From: Paraglaciecola algarum
Lineage (GTDB): Bacteria > Pseudomonadota > Gammaproteobacteria > Enterobacterales > Alteromonadaceae
Direction: 5' to 3'
Assembly: GCF_021532655.1 (NCBI RefSeq)
Contig: NZ_JAKGAS010000002.1
Location: 1-64,000, forward strand
Length of the DNA stretch: 64,000 bases
The notes beneath the pieces are model-generated. The model saw nothing but the letters and a program-made list of their open reading frames with translations. It searched no databases and was not told the origin of the DNA. The translations under genes and the position numbers were made by a program. Positions 38,368-48,169 of the stretch are shown here, piece by piece. The stretch's first letter is position 1. Every line of letters starts with the position of its first letter.

Positions 38368-41115
38368 ATGACAAACCAAGCAAACTTAACCACAGCCACC
38401 CCTTTAATATTAGTGGACGGTTCTTCTTATTTGTTTAGAGCTTACCATGTACCCTATTTACAAGCCTTATCCACTTCTTATGGACAACCAACTGGTGCAA
38501 TTACCGGTGTCCTTAATATGATTAAGAGCTTACAAAAAGATTACCCTACTGGGAATGTAGTAGTGGTGTTTGATGCAAAAGGTAAAACATTTAGAAATGA
38601 CTTGTATCCAGAATACAAAGCTAACCGCCCACCAATGCCGGATGATTTAAGAACTCAAATAGAGCCATTGCATAATATAATCAAAGCTATGGGTTTACCT
38701 TTATTAGTAATTGAAGGGGTTGAGGCCGATGACGTTATTGGCACGTATGCCCATCAAGCATCACAACTAGGTATTGAAACAATCATATCTACCGGCGATA
38801 AAGACATGGCTCAGTTAGTCACTCCTCATGTACGTTTGATTAATACTATGACTAACGTAGAACTTGATGAAGCCGGAGTGTTGGAAAAGTTTGGGGTTAA
38901 ACCAGATCAAATTATCGATTACTTAGCACTTATGGGGGACAAGGTAGATAATATTCCAGGCGTAAATAAGTGTGGACCTAAAACAGCAGTAAAATGGTTA
39001 ACAGAACACAAAACACTCAATCAGGTTATTGCTAATGCCGGCAGTGTAAAAGGTAAAATAGGTGAACATCTACGTGACGCGTTAGATCAACTTCCACTTT
39101 CATACGAATTAGCCACAATAAAATTAAATGTTGAACTGCCCATACAAGTTCAAGATCTAGCTGCATCACCACAAGATACTGAACGATTAATTGAGCTTGG
39201 TAAGCAATTTGAATTAAAACGTTTAGTAGCAGATGCAGAGAAAAATGCTGGAACAAGTCAACCTTCAACCAATGAAGCACAATCCGTCAAAGCAGAAGCT
39301 AGTAAGGCAAATTATGAATGCATTCTTACAGAAAAAGAATTCGACAACTGGTTAACAAAACTTCAATCAGCTGAATTATTTGCTTTTGACACCGAAACAA
39401 CCAGCTTAAATTATATGGATGCAGAAATAGTAGGCGTTTCCTTTTCGGTTGCTGAAAACGAAGCTGCTTATTTACCATTCGGTCATGATTACTTAGATGC
39501 GCCAGAGCAACTGGATAGGAATGAGGTTCTGAATAAGTTAAAGCCCATTCTAGAAAATGCCAAAATTAAGAAAATTGGCCAACACCTAAAATACGATAAA
39601 AATGTATTAGCCAACTATGACATCAATCTTCAAGGTGTAGCTTTCGATACTATGCTCGAGTCATATGTTTTAAATAGTATCGCTACCAAACACAATATGG
39701 ATAGCCTAGCTAACACTTACCTAGGTGTAGATACCATTCCTTTTGAAGATGTGGCTGGTAAAGGGGCTAAGCAGTTAACTTTCAATCAAATTACTCTTGA
39801 AGAAGCCACACCTTACGCCGCTGAAGATGCAGATATCACCCTTAAGTTGCACAATGTTATTTGGAAAAAATTACAATCTGAACCTAATTTAGCTAAGGTA
39901 TTTGAAGAAATCGAAATGCCTCTTTCTGGTGTGTTAGCCAAAATGGAGCAGTTTGGGGTGTTAATCGACAGCCAACAACTAGGCCAACAAAGCCAAGATT
40001 TAGCAGCTAGGATCATGACCTTAGAAAAAGAAGCTCATGAATTAGCCGAGCAAGAGTTCAATTTAAGCTCCCCCAAGCAATTACAAGAAATCCTATATAC
40101 TAAAATGGATTTACCGGTGTTAAAGAAAACGCCAAAAGGAGCCCCTTCAACAGCTGAAGAAGTATTGCAAGAACTGGCATTAAATTATCCATTGCCTAAA
40201 ATATTGATGGAATATAGGGGATTAAGTAAATTAAAAAACACCTACACTGACAAACTTCCTAAGATGATAAACATGCGCACTGGCCGTGTGCATACCTCCT
40301 ATCATCAAGCCATTGCTGCTACCGGTCGATTATCCTCTACTGAGCCAAATTTACAAAATATCCCAATTCGTACTGAAGAAGGCAGACGAGTAAGGCAAGC
40401 CTTTATCGCCAGAGACGGCTACAAAGTAGTCGCGGCGGACTATTCTCAAATCGAATTACGCATCATGGCTCACCTATCTGGTGATAGCGGATTGCTTGAG
40501 GCGTTTTCTGCCGGCAAAGACATTCATACTGCGACAGCGTCAGAAGTTTTTGATACCCCCTTGGACCAAGTATCTGTAGAACAAAGAAGAAACGCTAAGG
40601 CTATTAATTTTGGCTTAATTTATGGCATGTCTGCTTTTGGGTTATCTCGACAACTTAATATCCCTCGCCATGACGCACAAAAATATATGGATTTATATTT
40701 TGAACGATACCCAGCGGTACTGACTTACATGGAAGACACACGGGTTTTAGCTAAAGAAAAAGGCTATGTTTCTACTGTATTTGACCGCAGATTATATCTG
40801 CCAGAAATAAACGCCAGTAATGGTATGCGCAGAAAAGCAGCAGAAAGAGCTGCCATTAACGCTCCTATGCAAGGTACCGCTGCAGATATTATAAAGAAGG
40901 CCATGTTGGCAGTAGATGATTGGATTGAAAGTATAGAAAATGACGGTATCAGGATGATAATGCAGGTACATGACGAACTTGTTTTTGAAATAAAAGAACA
41001 AAAACTAGAGGAATATCAAAAAATTATCACCTCTTTGATGGAACAAGCAGTTAGCTTAGATATTCCACTAATAGTAGAAATTGGCAGTGGAGATAACTGG
41101 GACGAAGCCCACTAG
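38368..41115 (+). CDS. polA: DNA polymerase I
   Basis: The 915-residue protein has all three domains. The 5'-nuclease is about 1-290 ('[15 protein letters not shown]', '[11 protein letters not shown]', 'GDKDMAQLV', '[12 protein letters not shown]'). The 3'-5' exonuclease is about 325-515 with intact acidic residues ('[11 protein letters not shown]', '[13 protein letters not shown]'). The polymerase domain has motif A '[16 protein letters not shown]', the O helix '[14 protein letters not shown]' and motif C '[13 protein letters not shown]'. It fills gaps in Okazaki fragment and repair synthesis. Confidence 0.98.
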   Translation: MTNQANLTTATPLILVDGSSYLFRAYHVPYLQALSTSYGQPTGAITGVLNMIKSLQKDYPTGNVVVVFDAKGKTFRNDLYPEYKANRPPMPDDLRTQIEPLHNIIKAMGLPLLVIEGVEADDVIGTYAHQASQLGIETIISTGDKDMAQLVTPHVRLINTMTNVELDEAGVLEKFGVKPDQIIDYLALMGDKVDNIPGVNKCGPKTAVKWLTEHKTLNQVIANAGSVKGKIGEHLRDALDQLPLSYELATIKLNVELPIQVQDLAASPQDTERLIELGKQFELKRLVADAEKNAGTSQPSTNEAQSVKAEASKANYECILTEKEFDNWLTKLQSAELFAFDTETTSLNYMDAEIVGVSFSVAENEAAYLPFGHDYLDAPEQLDRNEVLNKLKPILENAKIKKIGQHLKYDKNVLANYDINLQGVAFDTMLESYVLNSIATKHNMDSLANTYLGVDTIPFEDVAGKGAKQLTFNQITLEEATPYAAEDADITLKLHNVIWKKLQSEPNLAKVFEEIEMPLSGVLAKMEQFGVLIDSQQLGQQSQDLAARIMTLEKEAHELAEQEFNLSSPKQLQEILYTKMDLPVLKKTPKGAPSTAEEVLQELALNYPLPKILMEYRGLSKLKNTYTDKLPKMINMRTGRVHTSYHQAIAATGRLSSTEPNLQNIPIRTEEGRRVRQAFIARDGYKVVAADYSQIELRIMAHLSGDSGLLEAFSAGKDIHTATASEVFDTPLDQVSVEQRRNAKAINFGLIYGMSAFGLSRQLNIPRHDAQKYMDLYFERYPAVLTYMEDTRVLAKEKGYVSTVFDRRLYLPEINASNGMRRKAAERAAINAPMQGTAADIIKKAMLAVDDWIESIENDGIRMIMQVHDELVFEIKEQKLEEYQKIITSLMEQAVSLDIPLIVEIGSGDNWDEAH

Positions 41116-41226
41116 TTTTACGTTTTTTAAAATTAGCATTATGAAATATAAAATCCTATGAATTTATTGTAATTAAATTACAAAACGACTTGGCTTATAT
41201 GCGAGTAATCAATTAAACTTAAAGAT

Positions 41227-41293
41227 GTAGGGTACAGAGGTAAGATTTATCTAACCTTTGCTTAAACCTCGGCATTTGCCGAGGTTTTTTTTA
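41227..41293 (+). ncRNA. spf: Short Spot 42-like small RNA
   Basis: The 5' end GTAGGGTACAGAGGTAAGAT is identical to the start of E. coli Spot 42. A TTTATCTAACCTTT arm follows that can pair with it, then the terminator hairpin ACCTCGGCATTTGCCGAGGT with eight T's. The place just downstream of polA is that of spf in enterobacteria. At about 67 bases it is much shorter than the 109-base E. coli RNA; the middle part before the terminator is missing. Probable promoter: TTGGCT (41190-41195) and TAAACT (41214-41219). Spot 42 is an Hfq-dependent RNA in carbon metabolism. Confidence 0.8.
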
Positions 41294-41348
41294 TCTTAAA
41301 AAAATTAAATTAAATTTGAACTTTATAAATTACTGATACTCTTACTAT

Positions 41349-41403
41349 CAGTTTTTGTGTGTCTCTATGTGTTTTGCCCTACCTTATGGTAGGGCTTTTT
41401 TTT
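41349..41403 (+). ncRNA. Candidate small RNA unit A with terminator
   Basis: A short unit reads GTTTTTGTGTGTCTCTATGTG then TTTGCCCTACC..., ending in the hairpin GCCCTACCTTATGGTAGGGC and nine T's. It is closely similar to the unit at 41465-41523. A TACTAT element lies at 41343-41348. It has no reading frame. It may be a small transcript or a second terminator array behind spf. No known RNA family was recognised. Confidence 0.45.
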
Positions 41404-41464
41404 GCTGATTAAAAAAAGATTTATTAACTTGGGAACAAATCTGAAAATACCTTGTCTGTACTTG

Positions 41465-41523
41465 TGGTTTTTATGTGTTTCTCAAAGTGCTTTGCCCTAA
41501 ATCTTTATTTAGGGCTTTTTTTA
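41465..41523 (+). ncRNA. Candidate small RNA unit B with terminator
   Basis: This is a paralogue of unit A: GGTTTTTATGTGTTTCTCAAAGTGC then TTTGCCCTAAATC..., ending in GCCCTAAATCTTTATTTAGGGC and eight T's. The loop-side bases changed while the stem was kept by compensation (CCCTAcc/ggTAGGG against CCCTAAAT/ATTTAGGG), which argues for selection on the structure. It lies between unit A and the converging engB gene, for which it may also act as terminator. Confidence 0.45.
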
Positions 41524-41531
41524 TAAAAAAT

Positions 41532-42134
41532 TTAATCTCTAGGTATACCAAACCAAAAATCCAGCTTTTGTTGTAGATGCTCTAAACCAATACCATTCGA
41601 AGAAGAGAAAGCTTCTACTGTTACATCTCCACAAAAAGCCATCGCAGCCTCTCTCGCCATTAATACCTGTGCCTTACGTTTCCCCGATTTTAATTTATCC
41701 GCTTTTGTTAATAGGGCTAAAACAGGTAGATCGGCTGCCACAGCCCAATGAATTAATTCTTGATCTAAGTCCTTAAAGGGATGGCGAATATCCATTAAGA
41801 CAACAAGCCCCTTAATACTTTCTCGTTTTTGTAGGTATTCACCTAAAGATTTTTGCCACTTTTTCTTTACAGCTAATGGAACTTGAGCAAAACCATAACC
41901 TGGCAAATCCACAAGCCTGCGACCTTCGTCCAACTCAAATACATTGATTAGTTGCGTTCTACCTGGTGTTTTACTTGTTCTTGCTAGGCTTTTTTGCCTA
42001 GTTAATTTATTCAATGCACTGGATTTACCTGCATTTGATCTTCCAGCAAAAGCAATCTCAATACCTTCATCTGCTCCTAAGTGCGATATATCGGGTGCGC
42101 TAATACTAAATTTAACTTGACTGTAATGACTCAC
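41532..42134 (-). CDS. engB: Ribosome biogenesis GTPase EngB/YihA
   Basis: The 200-residue GTPase carries G1 '[12 protein letters not shown]', G3 'DLPGYG' and G4 'LTKADK'. It is essential in many bacteria for 50S assembly. I chose GTG 42134 because AGGAG stands five bases before it. A longer open frame (12 more codons) lacks such a site. It converges on polA-spf. Confidence 0.95.
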   Translation of the reverse strand: MSHYSQVKFSISAPDISHLGADEGIEIAFAGRSNAGKSSALNKLTRQKSLARTSKTPGRTQLINVFELDEGRRLVDLPGYGFAQVPLAVKKKWQKSLGEYLQKRESIKGLVVLMDIRHPFKDLDQELIHWAVAADLPVLALLTKADKLKSGKRKAQVLMAREAAMAFCGDVTVEAFSSSNGIGLEHLQQKLDFWFGIPRD

Positions 42135-42412
42135 AAAAACTCCTAACCAGCGGTAAAACACTCCGCCCAAAATTATATTGTCGTTATTATATACCTGTCT
42201 GCATTTAAAAAGCGCGGACGATTAATAACAAAGAAGATTTGAGGAATGTACAAAATTTACCAAAAATCCATTTTAACTATGATTTTTCCTGTAAAAAAAT
42301 AGATAAAACTCAACTTATGTCACGAATATATTTTACTCGTCGTGTAAATGTGTAAAATAACCAGTTATAAACTAAGGATTAATCAGCTAATCAAATGCTT
42401 AACGAGATAAAA

Positions 42413-43036
42413 ATGAAAAATATAGGCCTACTAGTTTGTTTATTTATGGGATTTAGTACTACCGCAATTGCTCAAGGTGATGCCGAAAAAGGTAAAGCCA
42501 AATCAGTAGCCTGTGGTGCATGTCATGGTGCCGACGGCAATAGTTTAATTAGCATGAACCCAAAACTAGCAGGGCAACATACTAATTATCTAGTAAAACA
42601 ATTAAATGACTTTAAGTTAGCCAGTCAAACGGGCGGTAAAGAAGGTCGTAATAACGCTGTCATGAACGGTATGGCAGCTGCGTTATCAGAACAAGATATA
42701 TTAGATATCTCAGCTTACTTTTCCAGCCAAACTGGTACTGACGGTGAAACACCCGAAGATGCGGTTGAACTCGGTTCTAAGTTATATTCTGGTGGAGATT
42801 TAGAAAGAGGTATTACAGCTTGTATTGCTTGCCATGGGCCTAGAGGGAATGGCACGAGTCTTTCTGGATTTCCAGATATAAGTGGCCAACATGCCGATTA
42901 TATTAAGTCTCAACTTAAAGCTTTTAGGTCTGGAGATAGGGCTAACTCTTTAAATGGCATGATGGGCGATATCGCTAAAAAGATGACAGATGAGGATATT
43001 GAAATATTATCAAATTACGTAGCAGGCTTACACTAA
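42413..43036 (+). CDS. Diheme cytochrome c4
   Basis: The 207-residue protein has a Sec signal (MKNIGLLVCLFMGFSTTAIA) and two cytochrome c domains with CGACH and CIACH. Each is followed by the usual Met ligand region ('MNGMAAALSEQD', 'MMGDIAKKMTDED'). It is a periplasmic electron carrier to terminal oxidases. An ATG six codons upstream has a more visible AAGGA, so the start is slightly uncertain. The cytochrome c4 gene sits next to engB in many gammaproteobacteria. Confidence 0.94.
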   Translation: MKNIGLLVCLFMGFSTTAIAQGDAEKGKAKSVACGACHGADGNSLISMNPKLAGQHTNYLVKQLNDFKLASQTGGKEGRNNAVMNGMAAALSEQDILDISAYFSSQTGTDGETPEDAVELGSKLYSGGDLERGITACIACHGPRGNGTSLSGFPDISGQHADYIKSQLKAFRSGDRANSLNGMMGDIAKKMTDEDIEILSNYVAGLH

Positions 43037-43130
43037 TTCGTTTTTTTGAAGGTTGATTTTCACGCACTAACAATAGCGTGCAATATTTTTACCAGAACTT
43101 AAATATTTACCTGCAATTCTTGTAAATAAG

Positions 43131-43158
43131 TTGTAAAAAATTGTTAATAATGTATTCT
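43131..43158 (+). promoter_or_regulatory. Probable promoter of the Csr-type RNA
   Basis: TTGTAA (43131-43136) and TATTCT (43153-43158) are separated by 16 bases. The upstream TTGTAAATAAGTTGTAA stretch holds two TGTAA elements reminiscent of GacA/UvrY binding sites, though not a full palindrome. The predicted start is near 43165. Confidence 0.4.
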
Positions 43159-43164
43159 TTTCTG

Positions 43165-43429
43165 CGATTAAAACAACATGGAAATACAAGCAATAAGCTT
43201 GTCAAGGAAGAGCTAAGGCAATAACAATTGACCTTAGATACTGATGTCTTTGAGAAATAAGACACGGACGAATAATAAAGCATCAGGATGATCAAAATTT
43301 ATCTTCGTTAATAAGAATTTAAAGTGAAGATAGAAAGGAATAATTGTTTAGGACGAGCAAACCTTGGGAGAAGTGTCTGCTGACACTCTTATCTACGAAA
43401 AAGCGATAGTTTAGGCTATCGCTTTTTTT
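43165..43429 (+). ncRNA. CsrB/CsrC-like regulatory RNA
   Basis: This gene-free stretch carries at least seven GGA motifs of the type bound by CsrA (in catGGAaat, caaGGAaga, acGGAcg, caGGAtg, aaGGAat, taGGAcg, ggGGAga-like). It ends in a strong terminator (AAGCGATAG / CTATCGCTT, 43401-43424, then T's). It lies between the engB/cytochrome c4 genes and yihI; in E. coli csrC lies between yihA and yihI. It probably sequesters CsrA and so tunes carbon storage and motility genes. The 5' end is inferred. Confidence 0.7.
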
Positions 43430-43511
43430 CTACCAAAAATTCAGTCTTCATCTCAAAACTAATGTAGAATCACGGCCTAATATCGCTCTATATAGTCAGG
43501 TTGGTAAAATA

Positions 43512-44027
43512 ATGCCTAGAAAGAAAAAGTCACGTAAGGTAGGCCAGATAGGTGCACCCAAAATATCTTCAAACATTCGCAAACCTGCTGAGAAACGCGT
43601 AAAAAAACATAAGGGTAAACCAGCTGGCAATCGAAACAGTGAAGCTGTAATCTCAAATGGCCCTAATGCAACAAAAACATTAAAAGATCCCCGTCACGGA
43701 AGTAAAAAGCCTATTGATTTATTTGCAGATAATAACTCAGCTAAAAAAGCTCCTAAACCTAAAGCCAAACACTTTTCACCGGCACAAGAGCTCGAAGCCA
43801 TCGAACAAGATCCTAGATTGGCTCAGTTATTGGATAATCTCGATCTTGGTAAAAAGGTTTCTAAAGAAGACCAAAGCTTTGTTGATAAAAGTTTAGCAAG
43901 GCATAAAATTTTATGTGGATTACTTGGTATAGGTAAAGATTCAGAAACTGATGAGCAAGAACCTAATATCGAAGGTGATTTCACAGATAGTTTTGATTCA
44001 ATTAGTATAGATGATTATAAAGACTAA
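43512..44027 (+). CDS. yihI: Der GTPase-activating protein YihI
   Basis: The 171-residue protein has a very basic N-terminus ('MPRKKKSRKVGQIGAP', 'KRVKKHKGKPAGNRNSE') and an acidic C-terminus ('SETDEQEPNIEGDF'), the hallmark of YihI. The middle 'ELEAIEQDPRLAQLLDNLDLGKKVSKEDQ' is the conserved core. It stimulates GTP hydrolysis by Der in ribosome assembly. The gene follows the Csr-type RNA and precedes a DUF2489 gene by 5 bases. Confidence 0.93.
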   Translation: MPRKKKSRKVGQIGAPKISSNIRKPAEKRVKKHKGKPAGNRNSEAVISNGPNATKTLKDPRHGSKKPIDLFADNNSAKKAPKPKAKHFSPAQELEAIEQDPRLAQLLDNLDLGKKVSKEDQSFVDKSLARHKILCGLLGIGKDSETDEQEPNIEGDFTDSFDSISIDDYKD

Positions 44028-44032
44028 TAAGT

Positions 44033-44482
44033 ATGGTTATTACTTTAATATCACTCGCTGTAATTTTATTAGTTTGCCTTGCATTTTATGCAGGGCAATT
44101 ATTATTTAGACTAAAGAAACAAAATCTAGCGAGACGGAAGAAAACCCAAGTAAGACTCGATGACATTAGTCAAAGCATACAAACCATTGCAAAAGCAACT
44201 AATCAAGGACAATGCGATATGTCGGAAGCTTGCATAAGGATTTATCACTTATTAGAAGCTTTGCCTCTTTTAAATAAACCTGATTTTGCAAAGCAATATT
44301 CTAGTCTATACAAACTTTATGATGAGATAAGAGATCTCCCCACACACCAAGCTCGTAAAGAGCAATCAAAGATAGATACCCGAAAACAAGATATCCATAG
44401 AGAAATGCTCGAAGCTAAACTTCGACCACAATTACTACATGAAATATCTGAATTGACTCGATTTTCAGTAAAAGATTTTTAA
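44033..44482 (+). CDS. DUF2489 family membrane-anchored protein
   Basis: The 149-residue protein has one N-terminal transmembrane segment (about 3-22) followed by a helical cytoplasmic part ('LDDISQSIQTIAKATNQGQCDMSEACIRIYHLLEAL'). It matches DUF2489, which is found next to yihI in many gammaproteobacteria. Function unknown. Confidence 0.85.
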   Translation: MVITLISLAVILLVCLAFYAGQLLFRLKKQNLARRKKTQVRLDDISQSIQTIAKATNQGQCDMSEACIRIYHLLEALPLLNKPDFAKQYSSLYKLYDEIRDLPTHQARKEQSKIDTRKQDIHREMLEAKLRPQLLHEISELTRFSVKDF

Positions 44483-44550
44483 TTCTTTTATTTAAGCTTT
44501 CCTATCTAACAGGCACTTTATAATAATAAAAGTAATCATTGTATGATAAT

Positions 44551-45060
44551 TTACCGTACCAGTGGCTTACATAAATGCATAACAAATAATGGTACAGCAA
44601 AAAAATCGACCCATTTTAAGTCTGCCATTAAGGTCAATTCAAAACTAAAGCTTTTTACAGAAGCTCTATCCCGCCACTCATTTAGGATTGTTGTTCCATC
44701 TACAAATTGTCAAATATAGTCAGAAAAGCTTGCCCCTCTTTGTTCTATTTCTAAATAAGATTTTGCATTCTTTATTATAGATTGAATTTCCAATTTATTT
44801 GTTACAATACCTTTATTTTGCATTAGCTATTCTTCATCTTTTAATCTGGATATTTTAACTGGATCAAAATTAGAGAATACTTGTTCATAATTAGATTACT
44901 TTTTAAAAATAGTAATCCAACTTAGCCCAGCTTGTTGACAGTCTAAACAAAGTTTAGCAAACAATTCCTGGCTTTCGATAACCGCCCTTCCCTGTATTTA
45001 GTCATGATAATCTTGATAAACTTTGTCCTTGCCAACCCAACTACTGCGAATATTTCCCAT
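44551..45060 (-). pseudogene. tag: DNA-3-methyladenine glycosylase I (tag), dead by four nonsense codons
   Basis: One continuous minus-strand frame of 170 codons aligns along its length with Tag. It begins MGNIRSSWVGKDKVYQDYHD. Later stretches are 'QQAGLSWITIFKK', 'NYEQVFSNFDPVKI', 'GIVTNKLEIQSIIKNAKSYL', 'QFVDGTTILNEW' and a worn 'FFAVPLFVMHLCKPLV'. Four in-frame stops interrupt it (after YHD, FKK, KDEE and SDYI), the last replacing the Trp of the family's 'WxFV' stretch. No frameshift is needed. The gene normally repairs 3-methyladenine and often neighbours glyQ, as here. It fills an otherwise empty 700-base gap. Confidence 0.85.
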
Positions 45061-45179
45061 TAATTCCGTCCATTAAGTATTTAAATGCACTATTAATTGT
45101 GCTTAAGCCTACATACAAGCGTTTACAAAAGGTATACTTGCGGACGTTTTTTTGAATTTTATTTATTAATGGCAGGACG

Positions 45180-46085
45180 ATGCAGAAGTTTGATTGTAAG
45201 ACATTTCAAGGCCTAATATTGGCGCTCCAAGATTACTGGGCACGCCAAGGCTGCGTAATCATTCAACCCCTTGATATGGAAGTAGGTGCAGGCACATTCC
45301 ACCCTATGACATTTTTAAGGTCAATAGGCCCTGAGCCAATTAGTAGTGCATACGTCCAACCTTGCAGAAGACCCACAGATGGTCGATATGGAGAAAATCC
45401 AAATCGACTACAACATTATTACCAGTTTCAAGTAATGTTAAAACCTTCTCCTGACAACATACAAGAGCTGTATTTAGGCTCTCTAAAAGAATTAGGTTTT
45501 GATCCTTTAGTTCATGACATTAGATTTGTAGAAGACAATTGGGAGTCACCTACGTTAGGCGCATGGGGGCTTGGTTGGGAAGTATGGTTAAACGGAATGG
45601 AAGTTACTCAGTTTACCTACTTTCAACAAGTTGGCGGTTTAGAATGTTCACCTGTAACCGGTGAGATTACTTACGGGCTAGAACGTTTAGCTATGTACAT
45701 CCAAGGAGTTGATAGTATTTACGATCTTGTTTGGACAGATGGGCCTATGGGTAAAGTTACTTATGGGGATGTATTTCATCAAAATGAAGTTGAGCAATCA
45801 GCTTACAATTTTGAACATGCTGACGTAAAAGCATTATTTGCAACTTTTGATCAATGTGAAAAAGACAGTCAACACCTAATTGAACAGAATCTTCCATTAC
45901 CGGCTTACGAACAAGTTATGAAAGCATCTCATGCATTTAATCTATTAGATGCTAGACATGCAATATCTGTAACCGAACGTCAGCGTTATATTCTACGAGT
46001 AAGAACACTTTCCAAAGCCGTTGCTCAAACTTATTTCGAAGCGCGAGAATCCCTTGGCTTTCCAATGTGTAAGAAGGAGCTGTAG
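45180..46085 (+). CDS. glyQ: Glycyl-tRNA synthetase alpha subunit
   Basis: The 301-residue catalytic subunit of the alpha2beta2 enzyme has class II motifs. Typical stretches are '[32 protein letters not shown]', '[31 protein letters not shown]' and '[23 protein letters not shown]'. It lies 2 bases before glyS. Confidence 0.98.
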   Translation: MQKFDCKTFQGLILALQDYWARQGCVIIQPLDMEVGAGTFHPMTFLRSIGPEPISSAYVQPCRRPTDGRYGENPNRLQHYYQFQVMLKPSPDNIQELYLGSLKELGFDPLVHDIRFVEDNWESPTLGAWGLGWEVWLNGMEVTQFTYFQQVGGLECSPVTGEITYGLERLAMYIQGVDSIYDLVWTDGPMGKVTYGDVFHQNEVEQSAYNFEHADVKALFATFDQCEKDSQHLIEQNLPLPAYEQVMKASHAFNLLDARHAISVTERQRYILRVRTLSKAVAQTYFEARESLGFPMCKKEL

Positions 46086-46087
46086 CC

Positions 46088-48154
46088 ATGAGAATAGAAA
46101 ATTTATTAGTTGAGATTGGCACAGAAGAATTACCACCAAAATCACTGGCTAAATTAGCAACTGCCTTTAGAGATAATATTGACAGTCAGTTTAGCGACAA
46201 CGACTTGTCATTCAGTTCGGTAAATTGGTATGCGTCGCCAAGAAGATTAGCCGTAATGGTTGAAGGTTTGTCTGAATACCAAGCTGATAAAATAGTCGAA
46301 AAGCGTGGCCCTGCGGTTAGCGCAGCATTTGACCAAGATGGCCAAGCGACAAAAGCAGCACAAGGCTGGGCTAGAGGAAATGGAATTGACGTAGCCGAAG
46401 CTAGCCGGTTAAAAACCGATAAAGGTGAATGGCTACTTTATAAGGCAGAGGTTAAAGGCCAAGCGGTTAAAGATCTTTTAGCACCTTTGGTGGAAAAAGC
46501 CTTAAAAGCGTTACCAATACCTAAGCCCATGCGCTGGGGGGCAAAAAGCACACAATTTATTCGTCCAATTCATACAGTCACTATTTTATTCGGTGATGAG
46601 TTAATTGAAGGCAGCGTATTAGGCGTTACTTCATCAAGGCTAATTAAAGGTCACAGATTTCACTCCGACCAACCTTTTGAGTTAACTAAAGCTGATAACT
46701 ACCTTGCAGAGTTAGAGCGTCATTTTGTGATTGCAAAGCATGATGTTCGTAAAGCTAAAATACTTAATCAAATTGAAGCTGCCGCTACCAAAGAAAATGC
46801 AACTGCCGACATAAACGACGATTTATTAGAAGAAGTAACATCCCTCGTTGAATGGCCAATAGCGTTAACAGCAAGTTTTGAAGAGTCCTTCCTTGCAGTT
46901 CCTAAAGAAGCGTTAATCTACACAATGAAAGATGACCAAAAGTATTTTCCATTGCTAGATGAAAACGGACAACTTAAGTCTCGTTTTGTTTTTATCACCA
47001 ACATCGAGAGTAAAGAGCCTCAAGCTATTATTAGTGGCAATGAAAAAGTCATTAGACCTAGATTAGCTGACGCTGAATTTTTCTTTAATACCGATAAAAA
47101 GAAAACTTTGGAATCACGTTTAGAAAGCCTAAAAACGATCTTGTTCCAAAAGCAACTGGGTACGGTATTCGAAAAATCTGAACGTATAGCTTTGATGGCC
47201 AAAGAAATCGCCTCTATGCTTGGTGCAGATGAACAAGCAGCATACCGCGCTGGCTTGTTATGTAAAACAGACCTTATGACCAATATGGTAATGGAGTTTC
47301 CTGATGTTCAAGGTGTTATGGGCATGCACTATGCGCGTATAGATGGTGAATCTGAAGCTGTTGCTCTCGCCCAAAACGAACAGTACAAACCTCGTTTTGC
47401 CGGTGATGAACTACCTAATTCTGAAGTTAGTATTTGTGTAGCCCTGGCCGATAAAATTGACACCCTCGTAGGCATTTTTGGTATCGGACAAACACCCAAG
47501 GGAGACAAGGACCCTTTTGCCTTAAGAAGAGCTTCTATTGGTATATTACGTATCATAGTAGAAAAATCTTTAAACTTAGATTTAATCGACTTGGTTGAAG
47601 CTTCCATTGCCACATTCGCTGACAAAATTGAATCTAAAGAGTTAAATGCTAAAGTAACTGATTTTGTATTAGCTCGTTTTAAAGCTTGGTATGCAGAACA
47701 AGGCGTTGGTGCAGAAGTTGTACAATCGGTTGCAATTAACCGACCCACTCGCCCAGCAGATTTTGCAGCTCGAATCGAAGCAGTTAAGTCTTTTAATTCA
47801 TTGGAATCAGCAGAGGCTTTAGCCGCGGCAAACAAAAGAGTGGCTAATATATTAGCTAAAAACCCAATTAGCGAAGTCACTGCACTGCAAAACAACTTAT
47901 TAATAGAACCAGCAGAAATTGCCTTATCAAAAGCTTTAACCAGTGTTGAAGAACGTATAAAGCCACTACTAGAACAATCGGATTATAAAAATACGCTAAC
48001 AACACTTGCTGAATTAAAGGAGCCAATAGATGACTTCTTTGAAACCGTTATGGTGATGGCAGAAGATGAAGCAACTAAAATAAATCGTTTAAACCTTCTA
48101 TCTAGGTTGAGAGCATTATTTTTGTGCTGTGCAGACATTTCTGTATTGGGTTAA
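46088..48154 (+). CDS. glyS: Glycyl-tRNA synthetase beta subunit
   Basis: The 688-residue tRNA-binding subunit starts 'MRIENLLVEIGTEELPPKSL'. Conserved features are 'MRWGAKSTQFIRPIHTVTILFG', 'KDDQKYFPLLDENG', the HD-like region, 'ADKIDTLVGIFGIGQTPKGDKDPFALRR' and a C-terminal DALR-type anticodon domain. It acts with GlyQ. Confidence 0.98.
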   Translation: MRIENLLVEIGTEELPPKSLAKLATAFRDNIDSQFSDNDLSFSSVNWYASPRRLAVMVEGLSEYQADKIVEKRGPAVSAAFDQDGQATKAAQGWARGNGIDVAEASRLKTDKGEWLLYKAEVKGQAVKDLLAPLVEKALKALPIPKPMRWGAKSTQFIRPIHTVTILFGDELIEGSVLGVTSSRLIKGHRFHSDQPFELTKADNYLAELERHFVIAKHDVRKAKILNQIEAAATKENATADINDDLLEEVTSLVEWPIALTASFEESFLAVPKEALIYTMKDDQKYFPLLDENGQLKSRFVFITNIESKEPQAIISGNEKVIRPRLADAEFFFNTDKKKTLESRLESLKTILFQKQLGTVFEKSERIALMAKEIASMLGADEQAAYRAGLLCKTDLMTNMVMEFPDVQGVMGMHYARIDGESEAVALAQNEQYKPRFAGDELPNSEVSICVALADKIDTLVGIFGIGQTPKGDKDPFALRRASIGILRIIVEKSLNLDLIDLVEASIATFADKIESKELNAKVTDFVLARFKAWYAEQGVGAEVVQSVAINRPTRPADFAARIEAVKSFNSLESAEALAAANKRVANILAKNPISEVTALQNNLLIEPAEIALSKALTSVEERIKPLLEQSDYKNTLTTLAELKEPIDDFFETVMVMAEDEATKINRLNLLSRLRALFLCCADISVLG

Positions 48155-48169
48155 AAGGGCCATATTGGT

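Noticed and set aside
43107..43295. A 62-codon minus-strand frame upstream of yihI
   Set aside because: It lies antisense to the Csr-type RNA and its promoter; serine- and hydrophobic-rich with no family resemblance.
44551..45060. Stop-codon recoding as explanation of the stops in tag
   Set aside because: TAA, TAG and TGA are all present within the frame and the C-terminus is worn. Neighbouring genes use these codons as normal stops. Loss of function is simpler.
47329..47895. A 188-codon open frame on the minus strand inside glyS
   Set aside because: It is antisense to a perfectly conserved glyS reading frame, has a biased Ser/Ala composition and no domain. It is a shadow.
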